Source of the DNA: Methylorubrum podarium
GTDB taxonomy: Bacteria; Pseudomonadota; Alphaproteobacteria; Rhizobiales; Beijerinckiaceae
Assembly (NCBI RefSeq): GCF_022179745.1
Contig: NZ_BPRD01000092.1
Location: 1-36,271, forward strand
DNA: 36,271 nucleotides
Reading direction: 5' to 3'
Numbering within the stretch: the first letter of the stretch is position 1; each line of letters opens with the position of its first letter. The notes beneath the pieces were generated by a model, which made no database searches, had not been told where the DNA came from, and saw only the letters and a program-made list of their open reading frames with translations. The translations under genes were made by a program, and so were the position numbers. Below are positions 26,733 to 34,858 of the stretch, piece by piece.

Positions 26733-27374
26733 TCAATTCGCGTCGCGCGCGTCCTTCGCCCTCGCCTTGCCGGCCTCTGCGGGCGTCTTCACCGCGTCCC
26801 AGCCGCGGCCGGCCATGGCGAGGTGCACCTTGTTCTGGAAGCTCGCATCCTCGCCCGCCGCCAGCAGGGGCGCGTGGTCGGCGGTCGCCCGGCAGAGATC
26901 CTCGACCCACGGCTCCTCCGACTTGGCGAAGTCGTTGAGCACGTAGGCGTGCACCAGCGCCTTGTCGCCGGGATGGCCGATGCCGAGGCGGACCCGGCGA
27001 TAGTCGTTTCCGCACAGCGCCGTGATCGAGCGCAGGCCGTTATGGCCGGCATTGCCGCCGCCGAGCTTCACCCGCAGCTTGGCCGGCGCGAGGTCGAGTT
27101 CGTCGTGCAGGACGATCACGTCGGCGAGCGGGATCTTGAAGAAGCGCTGCGCCTCGCCGACCGAGCGGCCGGATTCGTTCATGAAGGTCTGGGGTTTCAG
27201 CAGGATCGCGCGCTCGGAGCCGAGCACGACTTCGGCCGCCTCGCCCTGGAAGCGGCGGCGGAACGGGGCGGCCCGGTGGACGCGGGCAATCTCGTCCAAG
27301 GCCATGAAGCCGATGTTGTGACGGTTGCGCGCGTAGCGCGCGCCGGGATTTCCCAATCCGACGATGAGCCGCAT
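26733..27374 (-). CDS. pth: Peptidyl-tRNA hydrolase
   Basis: 213 aa. Pth releases peptides from peptidyl-tRNA dropped by stalled ribosomes and so recycles tRNA. The start [11 protein letters not shown], catalytic His19 in [17 protein letters not shown], the [12 protein letters not shown] region and [13 protein letters not shown] are all present. The C-terminus has a lysine/alanine-rich tail of about 25 residues beyond the usual end. The ATG at 27374 fits the family. It follows rplY by 104 bases, as is usual in alphaproteobacteria, and precedes the vapBC pair by 42 bases. Confidence 0.97.
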   Translation of the reverse strand: MRLIVGLGNPGARYARNRHNIGFMALDEIARVHRAAPFRRRFQGEAAEVVLGSERAILLKPQTFMNESGRSVGEAQRFFKIPLADVIVLHDELDLAPAKLRVKLGGGNAGHNGLRSITALCGNDYRRVRLGIGHPGDKALVHAYVLNDFAKSEEPWVEDLCRATADHAPLLAAGEDASFQNKVHLAMAGRGWDAVKTPAEAGKARAKDARDAN

Positions 27375-27407
27375 GCGTGCCCCCGATTCGATGCCCGGCA
27401 AATGGAA

Positions 27408-27433
27408 ATGCCCCGGCCGGGCGGCCGGGGCAT
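27408..27433 (-). promoter_or_regulatory. Stem-loop in the rplY-pth spacer
   Basis: ATGCCCCGGCC at 27408-27418 and GGCCGGGGCAT at 27423-27433 form a perfect 11-bp stem with a 4-base loop. On the minus strand it is followed by TTTCC. It may partly terminate transcripts after rplY, lowering pth expression, or protect the rplY 3' end. Confidence 0.5.
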
Positions 27434-27478
27434 CGATGGATGCGCGCGTGGCGGGCGCCGTTCGGCGCCCGTCGCGGC

Positions 27479-28165
27479 TTACTCCTCGGTCTCGTTCTTC
27501 TCGGCCGTGGCCTCGGCGTCGGCATCCGCCTTCTCCTCGGCGGCCTCGGCGGACTGCGCCTCGGCGATCGCGGCCTCCTCGGCCTCGACCTCGGCGCCGA
27601 GCACCGTCGGCGGCAGGAGGTTGGCGACCGTGTCGGTCGGCTCGCCGGTATAGGTACCGGCCGGCAGGCGCAGGTCGGCGGCGTGGATCACGTCGCCGAT
27701 CTCGCGGCCGGTGAGGTCGACCTCGATCGCGTCCGGGATCTGGTCGGGCGCCACGTCGAGGGAGACCGTGTGCAGCGCGATGTTGAGGGTGCCGCCCTTC
27801 TGCTTGATGCCCGGCGCCTTGTCCTCGTTGACGAAGTGGACGGGGACATCGACCGTGACGGTCTGGCCGGCGACGACGCGCAGGAAGTCGACGTGCAGCG
27901 GCACGCCGCTGACCGGGTCGAGCTGGAAGTCGCGCGGGATCGCGCGGGTCTTCTTGCCGCCGACGGTGATGTCGAACAGCGTCGTCTTGAAGCCGCCGGC
28001 GTAGATCAGCGTGCGGGCGCGGATGAGGTCGACGGCGATGGCCTCGGGGGCTTGGTTGCCGCCGTAGATGACGGCGGGAATCTGGCCCTGGCGACGAACG
28101 GCCCGGGCGGCCCCCTTGCCGACCCGGTCGCGTGCCACGGCCTCAAGCGTCTTGGTGGCGCTCAT
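27479..28165 (-). CDS. rplY: 50S ribosomal protein L25/general stress protein Ctc
   Basis: 228 aa of the long CTC type. The N-terminal L25 domain (about 5-95) binds 5S r[23 protein letters not shown], then [20 protein letters not shown]. The C-terminal TL5-like beta domain spans about 100-190. The last 35 residues are an acidic Ala/Glu tail ([19 protein letters not shown]). The ATG at 28165 has AGGATC upstream, and the longer frame lacks family similarity. It heads the rplY-pth operon, with its own promoter and a leader hairpin. Confidence 0.97.
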   Translation of the reverse strand: MSATKTLEAVARDRVGKGAARAVRRQGQIPAVIYGGNQAPEAIAVDLIRARTLIYAGGFKTTLFDITVGGKKTRAIPRDFQLDPVSGVPLHVDFLRVVAGQTVTVDVPVHFVNEDKAPGIKQKGGTLNIALHTVSLDVAPDQIPDAIEVDLTGREIGDVIHAADLRLPAGTYTGEPTDTVANLLPPTVLGAEVEAEEAAIAEAQSAEAAEEKADADAEATAEKNETEE

Positions 28166-28209
28166 GGCGTGATCCTTTTGTAAAAAGATGGAGCCGGGCC
28201 AACGACAAA

Positions 28210-28230
28210 GGCCGCCCGAAGCGGACGGCC
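28210..28230 (-). promoter_or_regulatory. Hairpin in the rplY leader
   Basis: GGCCGCCCG at 28210-28218 pairs with CGGACGGCC at 28222-28230, with one G-U pair, around a 3-base loop. In the transcript it lies about 45 bases before the rplY start and is followed by TTTGTC. It could be an attenuator or an L25-binding site. Confidence 0.45.
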
Positions 28231-28284
28231 CGACCGTTCCCCAGCGCGCCCGTGCCTCCAAGGGTGTCTCAAGGGCGCGGGCGG

Positions 28285-28313
28285 GCCATACACGCAACGG
28301 CGCCGTGTGGCAA
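28285..28313 (-). promoter_or_regulatory. Probable promoter of rplY
   Basis: On the minus strand, TTGCCA (28308-28313) and TATGGC (28285-28290) are separated by exactly 17 bases. Transcription from near 28278 would give a leader of about 113 bases that contains the hairpin at 28210-28230. Confidence 0.5.
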
Positions 28314-28330
28314 CGGCCGGGCGACCGGCG

Positions 28331-28813
28331 TTATCGGTTCGCCGTCGCCATGCCGCGGCGCGCCTCGGCCTGCTTGCTGGTCTCGTCGAAGTACTTGGTG
28401 GCGTCTCCGAGCTGCACCGAGGGCTGGCAGTTCGGGGTGCAGGAATAGGACTCGCGGTCGAGGCCGCGCTGCACGGTGATGATCGAGGCCTGCGGTGCCT
28501 GCACGCTGATGGTCGATTCGGCGAGCATCGCACCCTTGCCGTCGAGGGCGATCAGGTTGGTGGTGCCGAAGCTCTTGCCCGTCAGCACCACGACGCCGTT
28601 CTTCTGCAGGGTGATGTCGGCGATCATCGGGTTGCCCACCACCACGGTCTGCGTCTTCTCCGGCAGGCGGATCACCTTCGCGTTGTCCACCTGCACCGAG
28701 ACGGCGCCCTGCGGCGCGGGCTCGTTGGCGCGGGCGGGCGCCGTCAGCACGAGGAGCGCGAGAACCGCCGAGACGGTGGGGAGCGGGAAGCGATGAGGGC
28801 GCAGGCGGGGCAT
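28331..28813 (-). CDS. Stand-alone pilus assembly N-terminal-domain protein
   Basis: 160 aa. A signal peptide (about 1-30, LPTVSAVLALLVLTAPARA) is followed by a domain like the N-terminal segment of the secretin CpaC (T2SS/T3SS pilus N domain): VIRLPEKTQTVVVGNPMIAD, then VVVLTGKSFGTTNLIALDGKG. The same pattern is seen in CpaC of this window (LIVDLPRDAKEVFVANPAVA). The C-terminal part carries YSCTPNCQPSVQLGD with Cys125 and Cys129, likely a disulphide in the periplasm. The ATG at 28813 is chosen because it begins the signal peptide; the ribosome site is weak. It is divergent from the Flp pilin gene and probably assists secretin or pilus assembly. Confidence 0.8.
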   Translation of the reverse strand: MPRLRPHRFPLPTVSAVLALLVLTAPARANEPAPQGAVSVQVDNAKVIRLPEKTQTVVVGNPMIADITLQKNGVVVLTGKSFGTTNLIALDGKGAMLAESTISVQAPQASIITVQRGLDRESYSCTPNCQPSVQLGDATKYFDETSKQAEARRGMATANR

Positions 28814-29175
28814 GAAGGGTCGGTCCGATCGCGCGGAGTGCCGGACTCGCCGCCGGAGTCCGTGCCGTATCCGCGGCACCGATCCGAAGGAGAGGCATCT
28901 CCCGTCGCGGTACGGAACAGGAAAGTGATGAAGGAAGCGCTAACCGTATTCGAAGCGGCGGGCATCCGTCGATACGTCGGCTCCTTGCGGACCATTCGAG
29001 TGATTGGTGCAATACGTCGTTAACTGATCTTCGCGAACGACCGGCAGGAGGCTTGGTTGGGAGATCGATTTAACCCAAACGCAACGCGTCGGGACTACAT
29101 CTCGACCTGTCGCCGATCGGGGCCTCTACAGACTTCCGACGGTCGTCCATCGGATTAAAACAAGTGGAGATCATC
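28814..29175. other. Divergent control region between the N-domain protein and flp
   Basis: About 360 bases without a gene. It is more AT-rich than its surroundings, as expected for the pilin promoter. A perfect 8-base palindrome TTCGCGAA lies at 29030-29037, and a TTTAACCCAAA stretch at 29070-29080. I could not assign a -35/-10 pair with confidence, and no sigma-54 GG-N10-GC signature was seen. Confidence 0.4.
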
Positions 29176-29370
29176 GTGAAGAACATTGCCAAGCGCTTCA
29201 TCTCTGACGAGTCCGGCGCGACTGCTATCGAGTACGGCATGGTTGCGACCATGGTCGGTATCGCCGTGATCGGCATCTTCACCACGTTCAAGACCAACCT
29301 GTCGACCGCCTTCGCGACGCTCGGCGATGGCCTGAACACGCAGACCACGAAGCTCGGCACCGCGCAGTAA
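29176..29370 (+). CDS. Flp-type IVb pilin
   Basis: 64 aa. Flp pilin is the major subunit of tight-adherence (tad) pili. The prepilin motif is exact: cleavage after Gly14 of ESG|ATAIEYG, with Glu at +5 (Glu19) and Tyr at +6 (Tyr20). A hydrophobic helix follows (GMVATMVGIAVIGIFTTF). The GTG at 29176 is chosen because GGAG lies 6 bases upstream; an in-frame GTG at 29164 would place the start inside that ribosome site. It heads the pilus operon and is followed by a strong stem-loop, which fits its need for much more product than the assembly genes. Confidence 0.95.
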   Translation: MKNIAKRFISDESGATAIEYGMVATMVGIAVIGIFTTFKTNLSTAFATLGDGLNTQTTKLGTAQ

Positions 29371-29396
29371 TTCTCAAAGCTGGGCGACGAGGTTTC

Positions 29397-29429
29397 CAGG
29401 TTATGGCGGATCGCATCCGTCATAACCTG
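29397..29429 (+). terminator. 15-bp stem-loop after the Flp pilin gene
   Basis: CAGGTTATGGCGGAT at 29397-29411 and ATCCGTCATAACCTG at 29415-29429 pair over 15 positions, with one G-U pair and a 3-base loop. It begins 27 bases after the pilin stop codon. No T-tract follows, so it probably protects the pilin mRNA or terminates weakly, letting some transcription reach cpaA. Confidence 0.65.
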
Positions 29430-29590
29430 CAATCGCTCGGTCCGGCGGCGCCGAATGATCGACGCCCTGCGCAAGCGCCGTTCTCGGAAGGGATCGGCGC
29501 GCGAAGAACAGCGGACTTTCTGCCGAGCCATACCCGGCCGAGCACGTGATCCAAACGACCCAAAGATCAGGCCGAGCAAGGAATAGTTCC

Positions 29591-30109
29591 GTGTCGAACA
29601 TGGCGGCCTATCTCCTTCTGTGCATCCTCTTCCCGTTCCTGATGGCCTACGCTGCCGCCAGCGATCTGTTGACGATGCGCATCTCCAACCGCGTGACCGG
29701 CCTCGTCTTCATCGGATTCGTTCTCTATGCCGTCGCGTCCGGCATGGCCTGGGCCGACTTCGCCTGGCACCTTGCGGCCGGTGCCCTGACCCTCGTCATC
29801 ACATTCATCCTCTTCGCGCGAGGATGGATCGGAGGCGGCGATGCCAAGCTCGCGGCCAGCACCGCCCTCTGGATCGGCCTCGCGAACCTGCCGGAATATC
29901 TGATCCTGGCCTCGATTCTCGGAGGACCCCTGACGCTCTCGATCGTCTCCGCCCGCAAGTACCCACTGCCGACATTGGCGCTCAAGTTCCCCTTCGCCGT
30001 ACACCTGCATGACGCGAAGACCGGGGTTCCCTACGGCATCGCATTGGCTGCCGCCGCGCTGATGGTGCTGCCGAATTCCGTCGGACTGGAGCAACTCGCC
30101 CTGCCTTGA
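29591..30109 (+). CDS. cpaA: Prepilin peptidase CpaA/TadV
   Basis: 172 aa integral membrane aspartic protease (A24 family, small TadV type). It removes the leader of the Flp prepilin and pseudopilins. The two catalytic aspartates are Asp25 in ASDLLTMRISN and Asp84 in the GGGDAKL motif. About five membrane helices are expected. I chose the GTG at 29591, which has AAGGAA 7 bases upstream; the ATG at 29600 is the alternative. It lies 220 bases after the pilin gene and is followed by a terminator-like hairpin before cpaB. Confidence 0.93.
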   Translation: MSNMAAYLLLCILFPFLMAYAAASDLLTMRISNRVTGLVFIGFVLYAVASGMAWADFAWHLAAGALTLVITFILFARGWIGGGDAKLAASTALWIGLANLPEYLILASILGGPLTLSIVSARKYPLPTLALKFPFAVHLHDAKTGVPYGIALAAAALMVLPNSVGLEQLALP

Positions 30110-30133
30110 TCGAGGGAAGGGTCCAATTGAGCG

Positions 30134-30163
30134 GGCCGCCGTCGAGGCGGCCTTCGCGTTTTT
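30134..30163 (+). terminator. Terminator-like hairpin after cpaA
   Basis: GGCCGCC at 30134-30140 pairs perfectly with GGCGGCC at 30146-30152, and TTCGCG plus five T residues follow (30159-30163). The stem starts 24 bases past the cpaA stop codon. The T-run is displaced by several bases, so termination may be partial. Confidence 0.55.
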
Positions 30164-30256
30164 CGCAGGTTTCGGAATCGTGCCGGTCGGGACAGCACCG
30201 AAAAGCACGCGGTGACGCTCGGTTAACCCTAACTTGACGAATCCCGGGCAAGTCTC

Positions 30257-30292
30257 GGAACCGGACGGCGACCAAGCCGTCGCCACGGTTCC
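30257..30292 (+). promoter_or_regulatory. Stem-loop directly before the cpaB start
   Basis: GGAACCG (30257-30263) pairs with CGGTTCC (30286-30292), and inside it GGCGAC (30267-30272) pairs with GTCGCC (30279-30284). The structure ends 8 bases before the cpaB ATG, where no Shine-Dalgarno is seen. It may limit translation of CpaB. Confidence 0.5.
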
Positions 30293-30300
30293 ACGCTCCC

Positions 30301-31083
30301 ATGAAACCAGCCCGTCTCGCCGTTCTGGGAATCGCGCTCGTCGCGGGCTGCGGTGCTGCCCTGCTGATGCAGGGCGAGAAGGCGCCCGAGCCCGCACCCG
30401 TCGCGAAGGCCGAACCCGTCGCGCCCATCCCGATGAGCGAGGTGCTGGTCGCTGCCGCAGAACTGCCCATGGGTCAGACCCTCAAGCCCGAGGATCTGCG
30501 CTGGATACCCTGGCCGGAACAGGCGGTCTCCCCAGGCCTGATCGACCGGCGCGCCGCGCCGAAGGGGCTCGATGACGCGGTCGGCGCGATCATCCGCACC
30601 GGTTTCTCGGCCAATGAGCCGATCCGGTCCGAACGCCTCGTCAAGGCCGGCAGCGGGTTCATGTCGGCGATCCTGCCGTCGGGCATGCGGGCGGTGGCGA
30701 TCACGACCGATACCCGAGGATCGAGCTCGGCCGGCGGCTTCATCCTGCCGAACGATCATGTCGACGTCATCAAGACCAGCAACGAGGGCGCCGAGCAGTT
30801 CGCCGAGACGCTGCTGACCAATGTGCGCGTGCTCGCCGTCGGCCAGATCGTGCAGGAGAAGAACGGCGCCAACGTCGTGACGGCGGAGACGGCCACCCTG
30901 GCTCTCACCCCGAGCCAGGCCGAGACCGTCACGCTGGCGCAGAAGGTCGGGCAGCTCTCGCTCGTCCTGCGCAGCATTCAGGATTCCGCCCGAACCGCCG
31001 CCGTCTCGGATGAGACGGACATGCCGACCGAGGGCCCCTTGACCGTCGTGCGATTCGGCGTCGCCAAGCAGCAGCGCCGCTGA
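30301..31083 (+). CDS. cpaB: Flp pilus assembly protein CpaB/RcpC
   Basis: 260 aa. CpaB is a periplasmic or outer-membrane-associated SAF-domain protein needed for Flp pilus assembly alongside the secretin. A signal or anchor segment lies at 1-24 (LAVLGIALVAGCGAALL). The SAF domain follows from about 46 (VLVAAAELPMGQTLKPEDLR), and then the RcpC region GFMSAILPSGMRAVAITTDT, FILPNDHVDVI and LALTPSQAETVTLAQKVGQL. It is 11 bases upstream of cpaC, so the two are cotranscribed. The ATG at 30301 lacks a visible ribosome site and sits right after a hairpin. Confidence 0.94.
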   Translation: MKPARLAVLGIALVAGCGAALLMQGEKAPEPAPVAKAEPVAPIPMSEVLVAAAELPMGQTLKPEDLRWIPWPEQAVSPGLIDRRAAPKGLDDAVGAIIRTGFSANEPIRSERLVKAGSGFMSAILPSGMRAVAITTDTRGSSSAGGFILPNDHVDVIKTSNEGAEQFAETLLTNVRVLAVGQIVQEKNGANVVTAETATLALTPSQAETVTLAQKVGQLSLVLRSIQDSARTAAVSDETDMPTEGPLTVVRFGVAKQQRR

Positions 31084-31094
31084 GGACAGGACCG

Positions 31095-32594
31095 ATGACG
31101 ACCCCCTCTCGCTTCCGCGGCTTCGCCCTCTTCCTGCTCTCCGGCGCCTGCCTCGCCTCGGCGTCCCTGTGCGCCTCGGTCCCCGTTCAGGCCAATCCCG
31201 CCGCGACTTCGCCGGTGCTGACGATCGGACCGAACGAGGCGGCGGTCTCCCGGCGGGTCGAGCTGAGCAAGGGCCGCTCGCTGATCGTCGATCTGCCCCG
31301 CGACGCCAAGGAGGTGTTCGTGGCCAATCCGGCGGTCGCGAACGCGGTCGTCCGCTCCAGCCGCAAGCTGTTCCTGATCGGCATCGACAACGGCGCCACC
31401 TCGATCTTCGTGATGGACGCCGAGGGGCGCCAGATCGCGGCGCTCGACGTCACCATCGCCCGCGACATCAACGTCCTGCGGCAGTCGCTGCAGCAGAGCC
31501 TGCCCGGCGGCCGGTTCGACGTGAAGGCGGTCGGCGAATCGCTCGTCCTCTCCGGCAGCGTGAGCTCGGCCTCGGAGGCGCAGCAGGCGCTCGACATCGC
31601 GAACGCCTTCGTCGGCATCGCCGCCGGCGGAGCATTGGGGACCCGTGGCGCCGTCATCAACAACCTGACGATCCGCAACAAGGATCAGGTGATGATCCGC
31701 GTCACCGTGGTCGAGGTGGCGCGCACGGTCCTGAAGCAATTCGGCATCAACGTCACCGGTAACTGGTCGGCGCTGAATCCGCTCAGTTCGACCGGCAACG
31801 TCCTGACGAACAACACGCTGTTTCCGATCACCGGCGCCTACACGCCGGACGGCAACGCCCTGTCCGCCTCGGTCCGCTCCGGCGGCGCCTCGCTCCAGGC
31901 GACGTTGCGCGCCTTCGAGCAGGCCGGCGTCTCCCGCATCCTGGCCGAGCCGACGCTGACGGCGATTTCGGGTGAATCGGCCAAGTTCACCGCCGGCGGC
32001 GAGATCCCCGTTCCTTCGAACTGCGCCGCCGGTGTGGCCGGCGCGGCCTGTACCGTCGCGCTCGAATTTAAGCCCTACGGCGTCAGCCTCGCCTTCACGC
32101 CGATCGTGCTGGCGGAGAACCGCATCTCGATCCGCGTCGCCACCGACGTGACCGAACTTGACCGGCAGAACAGCTACAGCTTCTCCTTCCCCGGCTCCAG
32201 CCGGGTCACGCCGGTGCCGGCGACGACGCGGCGCAGCTCCGAGACGACGGTGGAACTCGCCTCCGGCGCCACGATGATGACGGCCGGCCTGATCCAGCAG
32301 AAGAACCGGGCCTCGATCGGCGGCCTGCCCGGGCTGATGAACCTGCCGATCCTCGGCGCCCTGTTCCGCTCGCGCGACTACCAGCGCGACGAGACCGAGC
32401 TGATGATCATGGTCACGCCCTACATCGCGCAGCCCATGGAGGCGCGGCAGGTCCAACGGCCGGACGACGGCTTCGTCGACGCGACGGACGGTCAGGCGGT
32501 CCTGCTCGGGCGCCTCAACAAGCTCTACGGCACGGTCGGCGGCGGCACCCTCGGGCCGGCCTATCGCGGCCGCGTCGGCTTCATCGCCGACTGA
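31095..32594 (+). CDS. cpaC: Flp pilus outer-membrane secretin CpaC/RcpA
   Basis: 499 aa. CpaC forms the outer-membrane ring through which the Flp pilus leaves the cell. After a signal peptide (LFLLSGACLASASLCA, about 12-35) comes the N-domain (SLIVDLPRDAKEVFVANPAV), a BON-like segment (VLRQSLQQSLPGGRFDVKAV) and the secretin domain (RVTVVEVARTVLKQFGINVT, then VSRILAEPTLTAISGESAKF, PFGVSLAFTPIV-like SLAFTPIVLAENRI, and LPGLMNLPILGALFRSRDYQ). AGGA precedes the start. CpaB lies just upstream; CpaD follows after a 126-base spacer with a large hairpin. Confidence 0.96.
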   Translation: MTTPSRFRGFALFLLSGACLASASLCASVPVQANPAATSPVLTIGPNEAAVSRRVELSKGRSLIVDLPRDAKEVFVANPAVANAVVRSSRKLFLIGIDNGATSIFVMDAEGRQIAALDVTIARDINVLRQSLQQSLPGGRFDVKAVGESLVLSGSVSSASEAQQALDIANAFVGIAAGGALGTRGAVINNLTIRNKDQVMIRVTVVEVARTVLKQFGINVTGNWSALNPLSSTGNVLTNNTLFPITGAYTPDGNALSASVRSGGASLQATLRAFEQAGVSRILAEPTLTAISGESAKFTAGGEIPVPSNCAAGVAGAACTVALEFKPYGVSLAFTPIVLAENRISIRVATDVTELDRQNSYSFSFPGSSRVTPVPATTRRSSETTVELASGATMMTAGLIQQKNRASIGGLPGLMNLPILGALFRSRDYQRDETELMIMVTPYIAQPMEARQVQRPDDGFVDATDGQAVLLGRLNKLYGTVGGGTLGPAYRGRVGFIAD

Positions 32595-32603
32595 CCCCAT
32601 CCG

Positions 32604-32639
32604 GAGCCGTTCCCGACCGGACGTGGTCGGGGACGGCTC
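32604..32639 (+). terminator. 15-bp stem-loop between cpaC and cpaD
   Basis: GAGCCGTTCCCGACC at 32604-32618 and GGTCGGGGACGGCTC at 32625-32639 pair over 15 positions, with one U-G pair and a 6-base loop. It starts 10 bases after the cpaC stop. No T-tract follows, so it is more likely an RNA-stability or processing element than a full terminator. Confidence 0.55.
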
Positions 32640-32720
32640 GAAGACCTTGGCTGAACGCGCGCTCCCCCGCCGAGCCGGCATCCATTTCGGTAGGGGACGC
32701 TCCCGCAGGATCGACACTCG

Positions 32721-33467
32721 ATGTCCTCACCCGCTCGCAACCTCGTCTCCCGCGCCCGGCCCGCCGCCGCCGTCGTGCTGGTCGCCGCCGCGCTCGGCGC
32801 CTGCCGCGCGGATCGCGTCGCCACCACGGGGTCGACCTACCCGATCGACGTGCGCACGCGGCACCCGATCGTGCTGGCGGATGGCGACCGCAGCCTCGAT
32901 CTCTTCCCCACCGGGATCGGTCACCTCGATCCGCGCCAGCGCGCGGACCTCGAAGCGTTCCTCGTGGAATATCGCCGCTACGGCCGCGGCCTCCTCGTCG
33001 TCGAGGTGCCGCGCGGCGTGTCGCCGGCCCTGGCCGGGCCGGTCGAGCGCACCGGCGCAGCGGTTCGCCACTTCGCGGCGGAGATGGGCGTGCCGGCCGG
33101 CGGCCTGCGGGTGGTCGCCTACCCCGTCGCCAACCCGACCCTCGCCGCGCCCCTGCGCCTGAGCTTCCAGCGGATGCAGGCCAAGGTCGCCGACAAGTGC
33201 GGGCTCTGGCCGCGCGACCTCGGCGTCAGCGACCTGCGCTCCGACTGGTCGAACGAACCGTCGTGGAATCTCGGCTGCGCGATGCAGTCGAACGTCGCGG
33301 CGCAGGTCGCCGACCCGATCGATCTCGTGCGCGGCCGGCCCGAGGGCCGCATCGATACGATCCAGCGCACGCGTGACATCGGTCAGCTCCGCGAGGGCAA
33401 GGATCCGTCAACCCAATGGCGTCAGGATGGAAAGGCGAACGTCGCCGACGGCGTGAAGAGCAACTAG
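32721..33467 (+). CDS. cpaD: Flp pilus assembly lipoprotein CpaD
   Basis: 248 aa. CpaD is an outer-membrane lipoprotein that helps place or stabilise the CpaC secretin. The signal peptide ends with a lipobox LGAC, the lipidated Cys being residue 28. The CpaD domain then shows YPIDVRTRHPIVLADGDRSL, HLDPRQRADLEAFLVEYRR, and the C-terminal NLGCAMQSNVAAQVADPIDL, which is the most conserved family block. It lies 126 bases after cpaC and 99 bases before cpaE on the same strand. Confidence 0.94.
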   Translation: MSSPARNLVSRARPAAAVVLVAAALGACRADRVATTGSTYPIDVRTRHPIVLADGDRSLDLFPTGIGHLDPRQRADLEAFLVEYRRYGRGLLVVEVPRGVSPALAGPVERTGAAVRHFAAEMGVPAGGLRVVAYPVANPTLAAPLRLSFQRMQAKVADKCGLWPRDLGVSDLRSDWSNEPSWNLGCAMQSNVAAQVADPIDLVRGRPEGRIDTIQRTRDIGQLREGKDPSTQWRQDGKANVADGVKSN

Positions 33468-33566
33468 GGCACCGGACGCGAACGCGGGCACGGCGTTCGC
33501 CCTCCGGCGGGTTCTCGACATCCCCCTGTCCGTCACCCTCGGTACACGAATCGGAAACTGCGCATC

Positions 33567-34811
33567 ATGCCGGACACCCACGAGGCCTCAGAGCGGACCA
33601 TCGCCCCGGTGCCGCGCATCACGATCCAGGCCTTCTGCGAGACGCCGGAGACGGCCGCGATGATCGAGGGCACCGCCTCCGATCGCCGGATGCAGAAGGC
33701 CCACGTCAAGGTGCAGATGGGCGGGGGTGCCGCGGCCCTGGAGGCGTACCGGCACGCCCCCACGCCCAACGTCATCGTGATCGAGTTCCTGGGCCTCAAG
33801 TCGCGCCCGCTCGAATGTCTCGACCAGCTCGCCGAGGTCTGCGACGAGGGCACCAAGGTGCTCGTGATCGGCCACGTCAACGACGTGCTGCTCTACCGGC
33901 AATTCATCCAGCGCGGAGTGAGCGAGTACCTGATGGCGCCGGTCGAGCCGGTCGGCATGATCGGTGCGGTCTCCGACCTGTTCTCGGCGCCGGGCGCGAA
34001 GCCGGTGGGACGGACCATCGCCGTCTACGGCGCCCGCGGCGGCGTCGGCAGCTCCACCATCGCCCACAACCTCGCCTGGACCGTGGCGCGGGAGCACGGC
34101 ACGGCCACCGTGATCGCCGACCTCGACGTCGCCTTCGGCACCGCGGGTCTCAACTTCAACCAGGACCCGCCGCAGGGGATCGCCGAGGCGGTGTTCGCGC
34201 CCGAGCGCCTGGACGCCAACCTGCTCGACCGGCTGCTCTCGAAATGCGCCGACAACCTGAGCCTGCTCTCGGCCCCGGCCACCCTCGACCGCACCGTCGA
34301 CTTGACCGAGCCCGCCTTCGACGCGCTCACCGACCTGCTGCGCTCGACCGTGCCGTGCATCGTCCTCGACGTGCCGCATCAATGGTCCGCCTGGACCCGG
34401 CGCGTGCTGATCAGCGCCGACGAGATCGTGATCGTCGCCGCGCCGGATCTGGCGGGCCTGCGCAACGTCAAGAACCTGCTCGCGCTGCTGCACCAGCAGC
34501 GTCCCAACGATGCGAAGGCCCGGGTCGTCCTCAACGGCGTCGGCATGCCGAAGCGGCCGGAGATCGCGGCCGCCGAGTTCGCCAAGGCGCTCGACGTGCC
34601 GCTCCAGACGGTCATCCCCTTCGAACCGGCCCTGTTCGGGACCGCGGCCAACAATGGCCAGATGATCGCCGAGGTGCAGGCCGGCTCGAAGCCCGCGGAG
34701 ATCTTCTCCGAACTCGCCGCGGCTGTGACCGGCCGGGCCGAGATCCGCCGTGCCAGGGCGAACCTCCTCGAACCGCTGCTCGCCCGGCTGACCCGCAAGA
34801 AGGCGTCCTGA
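33567..34811 (+). CDS. cpaE: Flp pilus assembly ATPase-like protein CpaE/TadZ
   Basis: 414 aa of the MinD/ParA superfamily. CpaE/TadZ marks the polar or membrane site where the pilus machine assembles. An N-terminal receiver-like pseudo-domain (about 18-140, VIVIEFLGLKS, VLVIGHVND) precedes the P-loop domain. The deviant Walker A reads GARGGVGSST at 155-164, lacking the usual C-terminal Lys, as is typical of CpaE/TadZ proteins. ADLDVAFGTAGLNF is switch I, and CIVLDVPHQW takes the Walker B position. The start MPDTHEASERT is taken as the first ATG of the frame. cpaF follows after 47 bases. Confidence 0.94.
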   Translation: MPDTHEASERTIAPVPRITIQAFCETPETAAMIEGTASDRRMQKAHVKVQMGGGAAALEAYRHAPTPNVIVIEFLGLKSRPLECLDQLAEVCDEGTKVLVIGHVNDVLLYRQFIQRGVSEYLMAPVEPVGMIGAVSDLFSAPGAKPVGRTIAVYGARGGVGSSTIAHNLAWTVAREHGTATVIADLDVAFGTAGLNFNQDPPQGIAEAVFAPERLDANLLDRLLSKCADNLSLLSAPATLDRTVDLTEPAFDALTDLLRSTVPCIVLDVPHQWSAWTRRVLISADEIVIVAAPDLAGLRNVKNLLALLHQQRPNDAKARVVLNGVGMPKRPEIAAAEFAKALDVPLQTVIPFEPALFGTAANNGQMIAEVQAGSKPAEIFSELAAAVTGRAEIRRARANLLEPLLARLTRKKAS

Positions 34812-34858
34812 CGGTGCCCTGCGCTCCCTCCTCTCGAGACTGCTGAAGGCGCGGCGCC

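Noticed and set aside
30257..30281. GGAAC-N16-CGTC as an EcfG promoter for cpaB
   Set aside because: One -10 base differs, the implied leader is only about ten bases, and the bases are better explained by the hairpin.
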